Source: AP-15 sp963781215
GTDB lineage: Bacteria > Pseudomonadota > Alphaproteobacteria > ATCC43930 > CGMCC-115725
Direction of reading: 5' to 3'
Length of the DNA: 64,000 nucleotides
Assembly (NCBI GenBank): GCA_963781215.1
Contig: CAWAFE010000044.1
Location: 1 to 64,000 of the forward strand
The position numbers were made by a program, and so were the translations under genes. Every line of letters begins with the position of its first letter. Positions within the stretch are counted from its first letter, which is position 1. A model generated the notes under the pieces. It was given only the letters and a program-made list of their open reading frames with translations. It was not told the DNA's origin and did not search any database. Below are positions 53,578 to 62,649 of the stretch, in pieces.

Positions 53578-55114
53578 ATGACCGACGACCAGCGCGAGGT
53601 GATCGCTTTTCTCGGCGACCCGCCCTCCTACGGGCCGGGGGTCGAGCGCGTCGATGTCGTCGAGACCCACGTGTCGCTAGTGTTTCTCGCCGGCGAACGC
53701 GCATACAAATTGAAGCGCGCGGTTATGCTCCCTTATCTCGACTTTTCGACGGCCGAGCGCCGCCGCCGGGCCTGCGAGGCCGAGCTGGCGCTGAATCGTC
53801 GCACAGCACCGGCGCTTTATCTCGAGGTGCGAGGCCTCGCTCGCAGCGCAGCCGGCGAAATCGCGTTCTGCAAAGACGGTCCGGCGGTCGACTGGGTCGT
53901 GGTAATGCGGCGTTTCGATCAGGCCCAGCTATTCGATGCGCTGGCCGCCTCGGGCGGGCTCGGGCCCCGGCTGATGGATGCGCTCGCCGACCACATCGCC
54001 CGCTTCCACTCGGCGGCCGAGCCGCGCCCCGGCCTGGGCGGCGCTGAAGCGTTGGTCGAGGTTGCCGAGACCAACCAACGCTGCCTGGTGGCGGCGAAGC
54101 AGGCGGGCTTCTCGCCGCGGTCGGTCGCCGGGATCCGCGAAAAATGGCTCACCGGCGTGAAGGCGGCGGCTGGGCTGCTCGAAGGGCGCCGGGCCGCCGG
54201 CAAGGTGCGCCGCTGCCACGGCGACCTGCATCTGCGCAACATCTGCCTCGTCGACGGCGAGCCCCTGCTGTTCGACTGCCTCGAATTCTCCGACGACCCT
54301 CGCCAGCATCGATATTCTCTACGACCTCGCATTTTTGCTGATGGATCTCGAATTTCGCGGCCTGGGCGGTCTCGCCAACCGCGTCCTCAACCGGTATCTC
54401 GACCGCGCCGGCGAGGAGGACGGGCTCGCGGCGATGCCGCTCTTTTTGTCGTTGCGCGCCGGAATCCGGGCGCATGTGACGGCGACCGCACTGGAGGGCA
54501 TCGCCGCCGGCGCGGCGGCGGGCATGGCCGAGGAGGCGCGCCGATACCTCGATCTGGCGCACCGCGCGCTGCGGCCCGAGCCCCACAGGCTGATCGCCGT
54601 CGGCGGCTTGAGCGGCAGCGGCAAATCGACCCTGGCCGCAGCACTGGCACCCGGCCTCGGCCCGCTGCCGGGCGCGCGGGTGCTGCGCAGCGACGTCCTG
54701 CGCAAGCTCCTGTTCGGCGTGGCGCCCGAAGCGCCGCTGCCCGAGAACGCCTACACAAGCGACACGACCCGCCGGGTCTACGATCTCTTACGCTCGAAAG
54801 CGGCAGTCACGCTCGCCGCCGGGTATACGGCGATCATCGACGCGGTCTCCCTGACATCGGCCGAGCGCCGGTCCTTTGCCGCGCTGGCGCGGGACGCCGG
54901 GGTGCCGTTCGCCGGCCTGTGGCTCGATGCGCCGCCCGGAGCCATGGCGGGGCGCATCCGTGCGCGACACCACGACGCCTCGGACGCCTCGCCCGCGGTG
55001 CTGGCCCGGCAGCTGCGCCACTACCCCGGCCCGATCGACTGGACCCGCATTGACGCCGGCAACGGGCCGGAAGAGACCCTCGCCGCCGCCCGCCGCGCTC
55101 TCGGCCTGGACTGA
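53578..55114 (+). CDS. Phosphotransferase / P-loop kinase fusion protein, one frameshift
   Basis: About 511 residues combining an aminoglycoside-phosphotransferase-like half and an AAA_33-type P-loop kinase half. First half: 'VFLAGERAYKLKRAVMLPYL', 'CHGDLHLRNICLVDGEPLLF' with the HGDxHxxN catalytic loop and 'DCLEFSDD'. One extra base near 54298 breaks the frame; it resumes as 'SIDILYDLAFLLMDLEFRG'. Second half: Walker A 'GGLSGSGKSTLAAALAPGLG', 'RSDVLRKLLFGV' and a C-terminal lid. This architecture is a known but functionally undefined bacterial family. It starts 14 bases after xseA and is probably cotranscribed. Confidence 0.9.
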
Positions 55115-55125
55115 GAGCGCGCCCT

Positions 55126-56044
55126 TCACTCCATCGGCAGGCCCGGATGAACACCGCGGCTGTCAAGCGGGGTGAATTGCGGGGCCAAGGCCGGGATCGC
55201 GACCTCGGCCAGGGTCTCCGGGGTCCAGCCGCCCTGGCGGTGCACCATCCGCACCGGCCGCATATGGCCGTAGAGCGACAATTCGCCGGCGCGCTGGTGA
55301 AAGACCTGGCCGTTGACATGGCTCGCCTGCTCGGAGGCGAGAAAGACGCAAAGGGGCGCGATCGCATCGGCCCGGCTGCGGCGCAGCCGCTCCTCGCGGA
55401 GCGCCGCCGCCGTCGCGTCCTTCGGCGTCGGCACCGAGCGGGTCATCCGGGTGTCGGCCGAGGGGCAGATGACGTTGACGGTGATGCCCTTGGCCGCGTT
55501 CTCCATCGCCACGATGCGGGCGAGTGCGACGATCCCCAATTTGGCCGCGCCGTAATTGCACTGGCCGACATTGCCCAAGAGGCCCGAGGTCGACGACACC
55601 ATGATCAGCCGCCCGTAATTCTGCTCGCGGAACAAATTGATCGCCGCCCGGTTGACGTTGAAATGGCCGGTCAGGTGCACGTCGATGACCGCCTGCCAAT
55701 CTTCGGGGAACATGTTGTGGAACATCTTGTCGCGCAGGATGCCGGCGGCGTTGAAGACGATGTGCAGCCCGCCAAAGGTGTCGCGGGCCTGGTTGGACCA
55801 TCGCCAGGCAGTCGTCGAATTTGGCGACCGAGCCGTAATTGGCCGCCGCCTCGCCGCCCGCCGCCTTGATCTCGTCGACGATCTCCTGCGCCGGGGTGGT
55901 GTCGGCGCCCTCGCCGCTGCCGCTGGTGCCGGGGTCGTTGACGACGATCTTGGCGCCGTTCGCGGCCATCAATTTCGCCACCTCGGCCCCGACCCCGCGC
56001 CCCGCCCCGCAGCAGATCGCCACCCGCCCGTCGAGCATGCCCAT
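55126..56044 (-). CDS. SDR family oxidoreductase, one frameshift
   Basis: Short-chain dehydrogenase of about 305 residues resembling the dehydrogenase domain of multifunctional beta-oxidation proteins. 'MGMLDGRVAICCGAGRGVGA', 'KIVVNDPGTSGSGEGADTTP' and 'FDDCLAMV' read in one frame; one extra base near 55797 shifts to 'NQARDTFGG' and then 'EDWQAVIDVHLTGHFNVNRA', a catalytic Ser in 'MVSSTSGLLGN' and YxxxK as 'YGAAK'. The ATG at 56044 follows GAGGAGGGACGG. A hydroxyacyl-CoA dehydrogenase role is possible from the similarity. Confidence 0.9.
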
Positions 56045-56121
56045 CCGTCCCTCCTCGAAAGTATCCAATCTCGTGGGCGGGTTGTGGCGTGCCGGCGACG
56101 ATGTTGTCAATCTAGCCCCGG

Positions 56122-57885
56122 CTAGCGCCGCCCGAACAGGCGTTCGAGGTCGGCGAGATCGAGGGTGACATAGGTCGGGCGGCCATGGTTGCACTGGCCG
56201 CTATTCGGGGTGGCCTCCATCTGGCGCAGCAGCGCGTCCATCTCCGAGGGCAATAGGCGGCGGCCGGCGCGCACGCTGGTGTGGCAGGCCAAGGTGCCGC
56301 ATAAGGTCTCGACCCGCTCCTTCAACGACAAGGCCTCGCCCCATTCGGCGAGCTCGTCGGCGAGATCGCGCACCAGCCCCCTGACATCGAGCCCCGGCAA
56401 CAGGGCCGGCACCTCGCGCACGACGACCGCCCCCGGCCCGAACGCCTCGACGACGAGGCCGAATTCGGCGAGCTCGGGCGCGCGTCGGGCGAGCCTTGCG
56501 GCGGCGGCCTCCTCGAGCTCGACCACCTCGGGTAATAGCAGCGCCTGGCGCGCGACCCCGTGCCGGGCGAGCGATTCCTTGAGCCGCTCGTGCACCAGCC
56601 GCTCGTGTGCCGCGTGCTGGTCGACCAGCACGATCCCGGTCGCGGTCTCGGCCAGGATGTAGGTGCCGTGCAGCTGCGCCCTCGCATTGCCCAATGGCGC
56701 GTCGGTCAGCGCCTCTCCAGCAAAGGCCGGCGGCGGGTCCGGCGCGAGCCAGTGCACGGCTTCTTCGGCGAGACCCGGCGTCGGCGAGGCCAGCGGGAAG
56801 GCGAATTGCGGCGCGCCCGATAAGGAGCCAGGCGCATGCCCGTCGCCGGGGCGGAAGGAAGTGATCGCCGCCGCGGCGACCGTCGTCGAGGCGCGATGCC
56901 CGGCGGCAGCGAGGGCCGCGCGCAGCGCCCCGACGATCAGCCCGCGCACCAGGGCGGCGTCGCGAAACCGCACCTCGGCCTTGGCCGGATGGACGTTGAC
57001 GTCGATCTCGTCCTCGGGGCCGTCGAGAAACAAGGCGACGATCGGGTGGCGGTCGCGCGCCAGCACATCCTGATAGGCGCCGCGCACCGCACCCACCAAT
57101 AATTTGTCGCGCACCGGCCGGCCGTTGACGACGAGGTATTGGTCGCGGGGTGCCGCCCGGTTCAGGGTCGGCAATCCGGCCTGCCCGCTCAGGCGAAAGC
57201 CGCCGCGCTCGGCCTCGATCGCGATCGAATTCTCGGCGAAATCGCGCCCGAGCAACGCCGCCAGCCGGGTCTTGCGCTCGGCCGCAGCGGGGAGGCGCAG
57301 CAATACCCGCTCGTCGTCGCCGATGACGGTAAAGGCGATGGGGGGATAGGCCATCGCCAGGCGGCGCACCGCATCGACCGCGAGCTGGCACTCGGTGCGC
57401 GGCGTCTTCAGGAATTTGAGCCGCGCCGGCGTCGCGAAAAAGAGGTCGCGCACCTCGACCCTGGTCCCAGTCGCCGCCGCAGCCGGCGCCGGATTGCTCT
57501 TATGCCCGGCCTCGACCGCGATCTCCCAGCCGCTGTCGGCACCCTCGGCGCGAGACAGGATACGCAGCCGGCTGACCGCACCGATCGACGGCAGCGCCTC
57601 GCCGCGAAACCCCAGGGCGGAGATGCGCAACAGATCGTCATCGGGGAGCTTCGAGGTGCAGTGGCGCTCGACCGCCAAGGACAGCTCGTCGGGGCTCATG
57701 CCGCTGCCGTCGTCGGCGACCGCGATCAGTCTCTGGCCGCCCTCGTGCAGCACGATGTCGATGCGCGCCGCGCCGGCATCGATCGCGTTCTCGACCAGTT
57801 CCTTCAGCGCCGCCGCCGGGCGCTCGACGACCTCGCCGGCGGCGATGCGGTTGACCAGGACCGGAGGCAAGAGACGGATCGTCAT
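56122..57885 (-). CDS. mutL: DNA mismatch repair protein MutL
   Basis: GHKL-ATPase mismatch repair protein of 587 residues. N-terminal motifs: 'KELVENAIDAGA' (Asn/Asp site), 'DDGSGM' and 'LGFRGEALPSIG'. The C-terminal domain carries 'DQHAAHERLVHE', the DQHA(X)2E(X)4E metal motif of endonuclease-active MutL, and 'GQCNHGRP', close to the CPHGRP zinc motif. It is thus predicted to nick DNA itself, unlike E. coli MutL. mutS is not in the window. Confidence 0.96.
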   Translation of the reverse strand: MTIRLLPPVLVNRIAAGEVVERPAAALKELVENAIDAGAARIDIVLHEGGQRLIAVADDGSGMSPDELSLAVERHCTSKLPDDDLLRISALGFRGEALPSIGAVSRLRILSRAEGADSGWEIAVEAGHKSNPAPAAAATGTRVEVRDLFFATPARLKFLKTPRTECQLAVDAVRRLAMAYPPIAFTVIGDDERVLLRLPAAAERKTRLAALLGRDFAENSIAIEAERGGFRLSGQAGLPTLNRAAPRDQYLVVNGRPVRDKLLVGAVRGAYQDVLARDRHPIVALFLDGPEDEIDVNVHPAKAEVRFRDAALVRGLIVGALRAALAAAGHRASTTVAAAAITSFRPGDGHAPGSLSGAPQFAFPLASPTPGLAEEAVHWLAPDPPPAFAGEALTDAPLGNARAQLHGTYILAETATGIVLVDQHAAHERLVHERLKESLARHGVARQALLLPEVVELEEAAAARLARRAPELAEFGLVVEAFGPGAVVVREVPALLPGLDVRGLVRDLADELAEWGEALSLKERVETLCGTLACHTSVRAGRRLLPSEMDALLRQMEATPNSGQCNHGRPTYVTLDLADLERLFGRR

Positions 57886-58077
57886 CGGCCGATTCTACCC
57901 GATCGCGCGGCCCGCGGGACCGATCTTTGCGCGACGCCGCCGGGCTCGGGGCCGCGCCATGCTCGACGATAGGGGTTGAGGAAAGATTAGCCCGAATCGG
58001 CCGTCCTCGGGCTTGACGCGGCGGCCGGCTTTCGCTGGGGTTGCCGGCGCATCGTATTTCTCCGCGGAGGTGCCGCG

Positions 58078-59129
58078 ATGACCGGACGCAAGATCGACAT
58101 CTACAACCATGTCATGCCGCGCGCCGTCGCCGACCGGATGCAAGAGCTGGCCCCCGGCAAGGGCGGCATGATCAAACGCGTCACCAGCATCCCGATGCTG
58201 CACGACATCGAGGCGCGGGTGCGCATGATGGCGCAGTGGCCCGGCTACCAGCAGGTGCTGACGCTTTCCAACCCGCCGCTCGAGACGATCGCCGGCCCCG
58301 GCGACAGCCCCGGCCTCGCGCGCCTCGCCAATGACGAATTCGCGCAAGATTTGCGCCGCGCGGCCCGGACATGTTCCCGGCCTGGGTCGCTTCCCTGCCG
58401 TTGAACAATGTCGAGGCCGCGCTCGAAGAGACCGACCGCGCCGCGGCCCTGGGCGCGCGCGGCATCCAGATCTTCACCAACGTCGCCGGCAGGCCGCTCG
58501 ACGACCCCGAATTCTATCCGATCTTCGAGCACGCGACACGCCGCGGGCTCGCGATCTGGATGCACCCGGCGCGCGATGCGCGGGTCGCCGATTATCCGGG
58601 CGAGGCGGCGTCGAAATACGAGATCTGGCAGGTGCTGGGCTGGCCCTACGAGACGAGCGTGGCGATGGCGCGCATGGTCTTTTCCGGCCTTTTCGACCGG
58701 CTCCCCGAGCTGCGCATCGTGACCCACCATCTGGGCGCCATGATCCCCTATTTCGAAGGCCGCGTCGGGCCCTTGTGGGACCAGCTCGGCAGCCGCACCT
58801 CGGACGCGGACTATGCCCCGATCTTGGACGCGATGCGGGCCAAGGGCCGCCGGCCGATCGATTATTTCCGCCTCTTCCACAACGACACCGCGGTCGGCGG
58901 TGCGGCATCGGCGATCCGCTGCGGCCTCGATTTCTTCGGCGCCGATCGCGTGCTGTTCGGAACGGACTGCCCGTTCGACCCCGAAGGCGGCCCGATGTTC
59001 ATCCGCGACACGATCGCCGCCCTCGACGGCCTCGCCCTCGCCGGCGAGGATCTGGCGAAAATCTATTTCCGCAACGCGCTGGCCATGCTGAATTTGCCGG
59101 CCGATCAGCAGAGCGAGGGGCCGGGGTGA
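58078..59129 (+). CDS. Amidohydrolase family protein (ACMSD-like), frameshifted
   Basis: TIM-barrel amidohydrolase of about 350 residues in the amino-carboxymuconate-semialdehyde-decarboxylase-like group. 'KIDIYNHVMPRAVADRM' holds the first metal site (an NH instead of the usual HxH), 'GIQIFTNVAGRPLDDPEFYP', 'LAIWMHPAR', 'LRIVTHHLGAMIPYFEGRV' and 'VLFGTDCPFDPEGG' with the Asp ligand follow. The frame changes near 58370, just before 'PDMFPAWVASLPLNNVEAAL'. It overlaps the next gene by GTGA. Members hydrolyse or decarboxylate aromatic degradation intermediates. Confidence 0.87.
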
Positions 59130-60304
59130 GCAGCAAGTCTTCCGATGGCGTCGACTATATCGCCCGGGCGCGCGACTTCGCGCCGGTGCTCGCCGCCCAG
59201 GCGAGCGAGATCGAACGAAGGCGCGAATTGCCGACTGGGTTGCGCACGGCGCTGATCGAAGAGGGCTTCTTCCGCCTGCTATTGCCGCGCTCCTTGGGCG
59301 GCGCCGAATTGCTGCCGGCGATTTTTGTCCAGGTCATCGAGGCGATCGCCAAGGCCGACGCCAGTGCCGCATGGTGCCTCAATCAGACTTCCGGCTGCTC
59401 GATGATCGCGGCCTATCTCGATCCCGCCGCGGCGCGCGAGATCTTCGGCATGCCGGACGGCATCCTCGCCTGGGGCCCAGGGCCCGGCGAGGCACGCGCG
59501 GTCAGGGGCGGCTACCGGGTCAGCGCGACATTCAGCTTTGCCAGCGGCAGCCATGACGCGAGTTGGCTCGGCGCCCATCTGGCGATCACCGAAGCGGACG
59601 GCACCCTGCGGCCCGGTCCGGACGGCAAACCGCTCGTCCACACCCTGCTGTTCCCAAAGGCGAAGGCGGCGATGACCGACATCTGGCATGTCGTCGGCCT
59701 CAGGGGGACCGGCAGCGACCAGTATGCGGTCAGCGATCTCTTTGTCCCGGACACCCATTGCGTCGCCCGCGACGAGAGCGCCACACGGCACGAAGAGGGG
59801 CTGCTCTACCGGTTCAGCAGCCTGCAGCTCTACAGCTCGGGCTTTGCCGGGGTGGCGATGGGGATCGCCCGCGCCACGCTCGATGCCTTTGTCGAGCTCG
59901 CCCGCGACAAGATCCCGCGCGGCGGCCGGCGCACCCTGCGCGACAACAATGTCGTGCAGTCGCAGGTGGCGCAGGCCGAGGCGCGGCTCGGGGCGGCGCG
60001 CGCGCATCTCCTGGGCTCGCTCGAGGAGATCACCGCGGCGGTCGCGCAGAGCGGCCGGCTCACCCTCGACCAGCGCATGGCGATCCGCCTCGCCTCGACC
60101 TTCGCCATCCACCAGGCGCGCGATGCGGTCGACACCGCTTACCACGCCGCCGGCGCCACCGCGATCTTCGAGGCGAACCCGTTCGAGCGCCGCTTCCGCG
60201 ACATCCACACCGTCTCGCAGCAACTGCAGGGCCGCCAGGAGCATTACGAGACCGTCGGCCAATACCTGCTCGGCCTCGAACCCGACAATCTGATGTGGCT
60301 TTGA
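59126..60304 (+). CDS. Acyl-CoA dehydrogenase-like flavoenzyme (HpaB/DszC-type)
   Basis: Protein of 392 residues with the acyl-CoA dehydrogenase fold, of the flavin-dependent monooxygenase / hydroxylase subgroup. 'RTALIEEGFFRLLLPRSLGG' and 'ADASAAWCLNQTSGCSMIAA' belong to the N-terminal helical domain, 'SATFSFASGSHDASWLGAHL' to the flavin-binding strand region, and 'VVGLRGTGSDQYAVSDLFVP' is a hallmark. It starts at a GTG overlapping the amidohydrolase stop, with GAGGGGCCGG before it. The pair suggests oxidation of an aromatic compound followed by hydrolysis of a product. Confidence 0.9.
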   Translation: MSSKSSDGVDYIARARDFAPVLAAQASEIERRRELPTGLRTALIEEGFFRLLLPRSLGGAELLPAIFVQVIEAIAKADASAAWCLNQTSGCSMIAAYLDPAAAREIFGMPDGILAWGPGPGEARAVRGGYRVSATFSFASGSHDASWLGAHLAITEADGTLRPGPDGKPLVHTLLFPKAKAAMTDIWHVVGLRGTGSDQYAVSDLFVPDTHCVARDESATRHEEGLLYRFSSLQLYSSGFAGVAMGIARATLDAFVELARDKIPRGGRRTLRDNNVVQSQVAQAEARLGAARAHLLGSLEEITAAVAQSGRLTLDQRMAIRLASTFAIHQARDAVDTAYHAAGATAIFEANPFERRFRDIHTVSQQLQGRQEHYETVGQYLLGLEPDNLMWL

Positions 60305-60456
60305 GGCTGGCGCTGTCCGCAGGATGAGTGCAGCAGCCGATGGCCTCCGCCAATGTCCCAACGTCGATTTCTTGCATTGACACCTCGAGCCGCGCGCGGC
60401 TGGCCATGACAGAGACGGGTGTGCAACACTCGCGCGCGATTTCGCCCTGAGGCCCG

Positions 60457-61386
60457 ATGATGACGACGCTGCTCTACACCCATCCCTCTTGTCTCGAGCA
60501 CGACCCCGGCCGGCATCATCCGGAATCGCCGGCGCGGCTGCGCGCGGTGCTGGACGCGCTGGCCGCGCCCGAGTTCGACCGGCTGGAGCGGCGCGAGGGG
60601 CCGCAAGCCACATTCGACGATCTCGTTCGCGTTCATCCGCGGTGGCATGTCGAGCGCATCCTCGGCGCCGTGCCGAAATCCGGCTATGCCGCGATCGATG
60701 CCGACACGGTCCTGTCGCCGGCCTCGGGCATCGCCGCATTGCATGCCGCCGGTGCCGTCACGGCCGCGGTCGACGCCGTCGTCGAGAAAAGGGCGGACAA
60801 CGCCTTTTGCGCGGTGCGCCCGCCGGGGCACCATGCCGAGCCCGGCCGCTCGATGGGGTTCTGCATGTTCAACAACGTCGCGGTCGGCGCCGTGCGAGCG
60901 CGCGCCAGGCACGGGCTCGGACGAATCGCCGTCGTCGATTTCGACGTGCACCACGGCAATGGCACCCAAGCGGCGTTTGAGGAGGACGAGGGCCTCTTCT
61001 ACGCCTCGACACATCAGTCGCCGCTCTACCCCGGCACCGGGGCGGCGGGCGAGACCGGGGTGGGCAACATCGTCAATGTGCCGTTGCGGCCGATGTCGGG
61101 CTCGGGTCCCTTCCGGCTCGGCTTCACCCAGCGCATCCTGCCGGCGCTCGACGCCTTCCGCCCCGAATTGGTGCTGGTCTCGGCCGGGTTCGACGCGCAT
61201 CGCGACGATCCGCTCGCGCAATTGCTGCTGGACGAGGCGGACTATACCTGGGTCACCGAAAAGCTCCTCGACATTGCCTGGCGCCACGCCGAGGGGCGCC
61301 TCGTCTCGACGCTCGAAGGTGGCTATGATCTGGCAGCACTCGGCGCCAGCGCCGCCGCTCATGTCCGGGTAATGATGTCGGTGTAA
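60457..61386 (+). CDS. Histone deacetylase family protein
   Basis: Zinc-dependent deacetylase of 309 residues of the arginase/deacetylase fold (class II HDAC / acetylpolyamine amidohydrolase-like). 'RPPGHHAEPGRSMGFCMFNN' carries the catalytic His pair, 'VVDFDVHHGNGTQAAF' the metal Asp and His, 'LVSAGFDAHRDDPLAQ' the second Asp, and 'TLEGGYDLAALG' the Gly-Tyr end. The ATG at 60457 is followed by a second in-frame ATG. Its place beside xseB, ispA and dxs is a conserved order in many alphaproteobacteria. Confidence 0.94.
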   Translation: MMTTLLYTHPSCLEHDPGRHHPESPARLRAVLDALAAPEFDRLERREGPQATFDDLVRVHPRWHVERILGAVPKSGYAAIDADTVLSPASGIAALHAAGAVTAAVDAVVEKRADNAFCAVRPPGHHAEPGRSMGFCMFNNVAVGAVRARARHGLGRIAVVDFDVHHGNGTQAAFEEDEGLFYASTHQSPLYPGTGAAGETGVGNIVNVPLRPMSGSGPFRLGFTQRILPALDAFRPELVLVSAGFDAHRDDPLAQLLLDEADYTWVTEKLLDIAWRHAEGRLVSTLEGGYDLAALGASAAAHVRVMMSV

Positions 61387-61482
61387 GCTTGTTGCGGTTT
61401 TGCCACAAGAGGTGACGTTGCGCTCGCGCCGACCGTTGGCGTGCCGCACCCTTCTCGCGAATTTTGCTAGAACAGAGTGGCG

Positions 61483-61734
61483 ATGGCCGAAACCAACCTG
61501 CCCGGCGACATAGCGGCGATGAGCTTCGAGGAGGCGCTTTCGGAGCTCGAACAGATCGTGCGCCGGCTCGAAGGCGGGCAGGTCAAGCTCGACGAGGCGA
61601 TCCATTCCTACGAGCGCGGGGCGCAGCTGAAGCAGCATTGCGAGACAAAGCTCAACGAGGCGCAGCAACGGGTCGACCGGATCGTGATCGGCCCAGATGG
61701 CGCCATCACCGCGGAGCCGGCGAAGCTTGACTGA
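61483..61734 (+). CDS. xseB: Exodeoxyribonuclease VII small subunit
   Basis: Protein of 83 residues, the small subunit of exonuclease VII. 'MSFEEALSELEQIVRRLEGG' and 'VKLDEAIHSYERGAQLKQHC' are diagnostic, followed by 'KLNEAQQRVDRI'. I chose the ATG at 61483; a GTG two codons upstream is possible. The 3' end overlaps the next gene by a few bases, so the two are coupled. Confidence 0.95.
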   Translation: MAETNLPGDIAAMSFEEALSELEQIVRRLEGGQVKLDEAIHSYERGAQLKQHCETKLNEAQQRVDRIVIGPDGAITAEPAKLD

Positions 61735-62638
61735 GACGCTGTGGCCCGGCGCCGTGCCGTTCCCCGATGCCTTGGAGCAGGCGGCGGCGCTGACCGACCG
61801 GGCGCTCGACCGATTGCTGCCATTGCCGCCCGATCTCGAAGCCAGGGTCTGGGAGGCGATGCGCTATTCGGCGCTGGCGCCGGGCAAGCGGCTGCGCCCG
61901 TTTCTGGTGATCGCCGGCGCGCGGCTCTTCGGAGTGGGGTTGCGCGGCGCCTTGCAGGTGGCGGCGGCGATAGAGATGGTGCACGCCTATTCGCTGGTCC
62001 ATGACGATTTGCCGGCGATGGACGACAGCGATCTGCGCCGGGGCCGGCCGACCTGCCACAAGGCGTTCGACGAGGCGACCGCGGTGCTGGCCGGCGACGG
62101 TCTCCTGACCGCCGCCTTCGAGGTGCTGGCGCATCCCGACACGCATGGCGATCCGGCGGTGCGCTGCGAGCTCGTCGCGGCCCTCGCCGCGGCGGCGGGT
62201 GCGGCGGGCATGGTCGGCGGCCAGATGATCGACCTGATCGCCGAACACCAGACCCTGGACATCGGCGCGATCACGCGGCTGCAGCGGATGAAGACCGGCG
62301 CCTTGATCGCCTTTTCCTGCGAGGCCGGGGCGATTCTCGCCAAAGCGTCGGACGAGCCGCGCCTGGCGCTGCGCGGCTATGCCCATGATCTGGGGCTCGC
62401 CTTTCAGATCGCCGACGATCTCCTCGATGTCGAGGGCTCGGCGGCCGAGGCCGGAAAGCCGGTCGGCGTCGACGCCGGCGCCGGAAAAGCCACCTTCGTC
62501 TCGATCCTCGGCGCCGAGCGGGCGCGGGCACAGGCCGGGCTGCTGGTGCGCCAGGCGGTCGCGCATCTTGATTTGTTCGAGGGAAGAGCGGAACTTCTGC
62601 GGCAGGCGGCGCGATTTGCGATCAGCCGCCGCACCTGA
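61727..62638 (+). CDS. ispA: Polyprenyl (farnesyl/geranylgeranyl) diphosphate synthase
   Basis: Trans-isoprenyl diphosphate synthase of about 303 residues. It has the first Asp-rich motif in 'LVHDDLPAMDDSDLRRGRPT', 'KTGALIAFSCEAG', and the second Asp-rich motif in 'AFQIADDLLDVEG', in an IspA-type spacing. The start is taken as the TTG at 61727 inside the end of xseB; an ATG at 61697 would add ten residues. With dxs next, it supplies precursors for quinones, carotenoids or hopanoids. Confidence 0.93.
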   Translation: MTETLWPGAVPFPDALEQAAALTDRALDRLLPLPPDLEARVWEAMRYSALAPGKRLRPFLVIAGARLFGVGLRGALQVAAAIEMVHAYSLVHDDLPAMDDSDLRRGRPTCHKAFDEATAVLAGDGLLTAAFEVLAHPDTHGDPAVRCELVAALAAAAGAAGMVGGQMIDLIAEHQTLDIGAITRLQRMKTGALIAFSCEAGAILAKASDEPRLALRGYAHDLGLAFQIADDLLDVEGSAAEAGKPVGVDAGAGKATFVSILGAERARAQAGLLVRQAVAHLDLFEGRAELLRQAARFAISRRT

Positions 62639-62649
62639 GGAGCGCAGCA

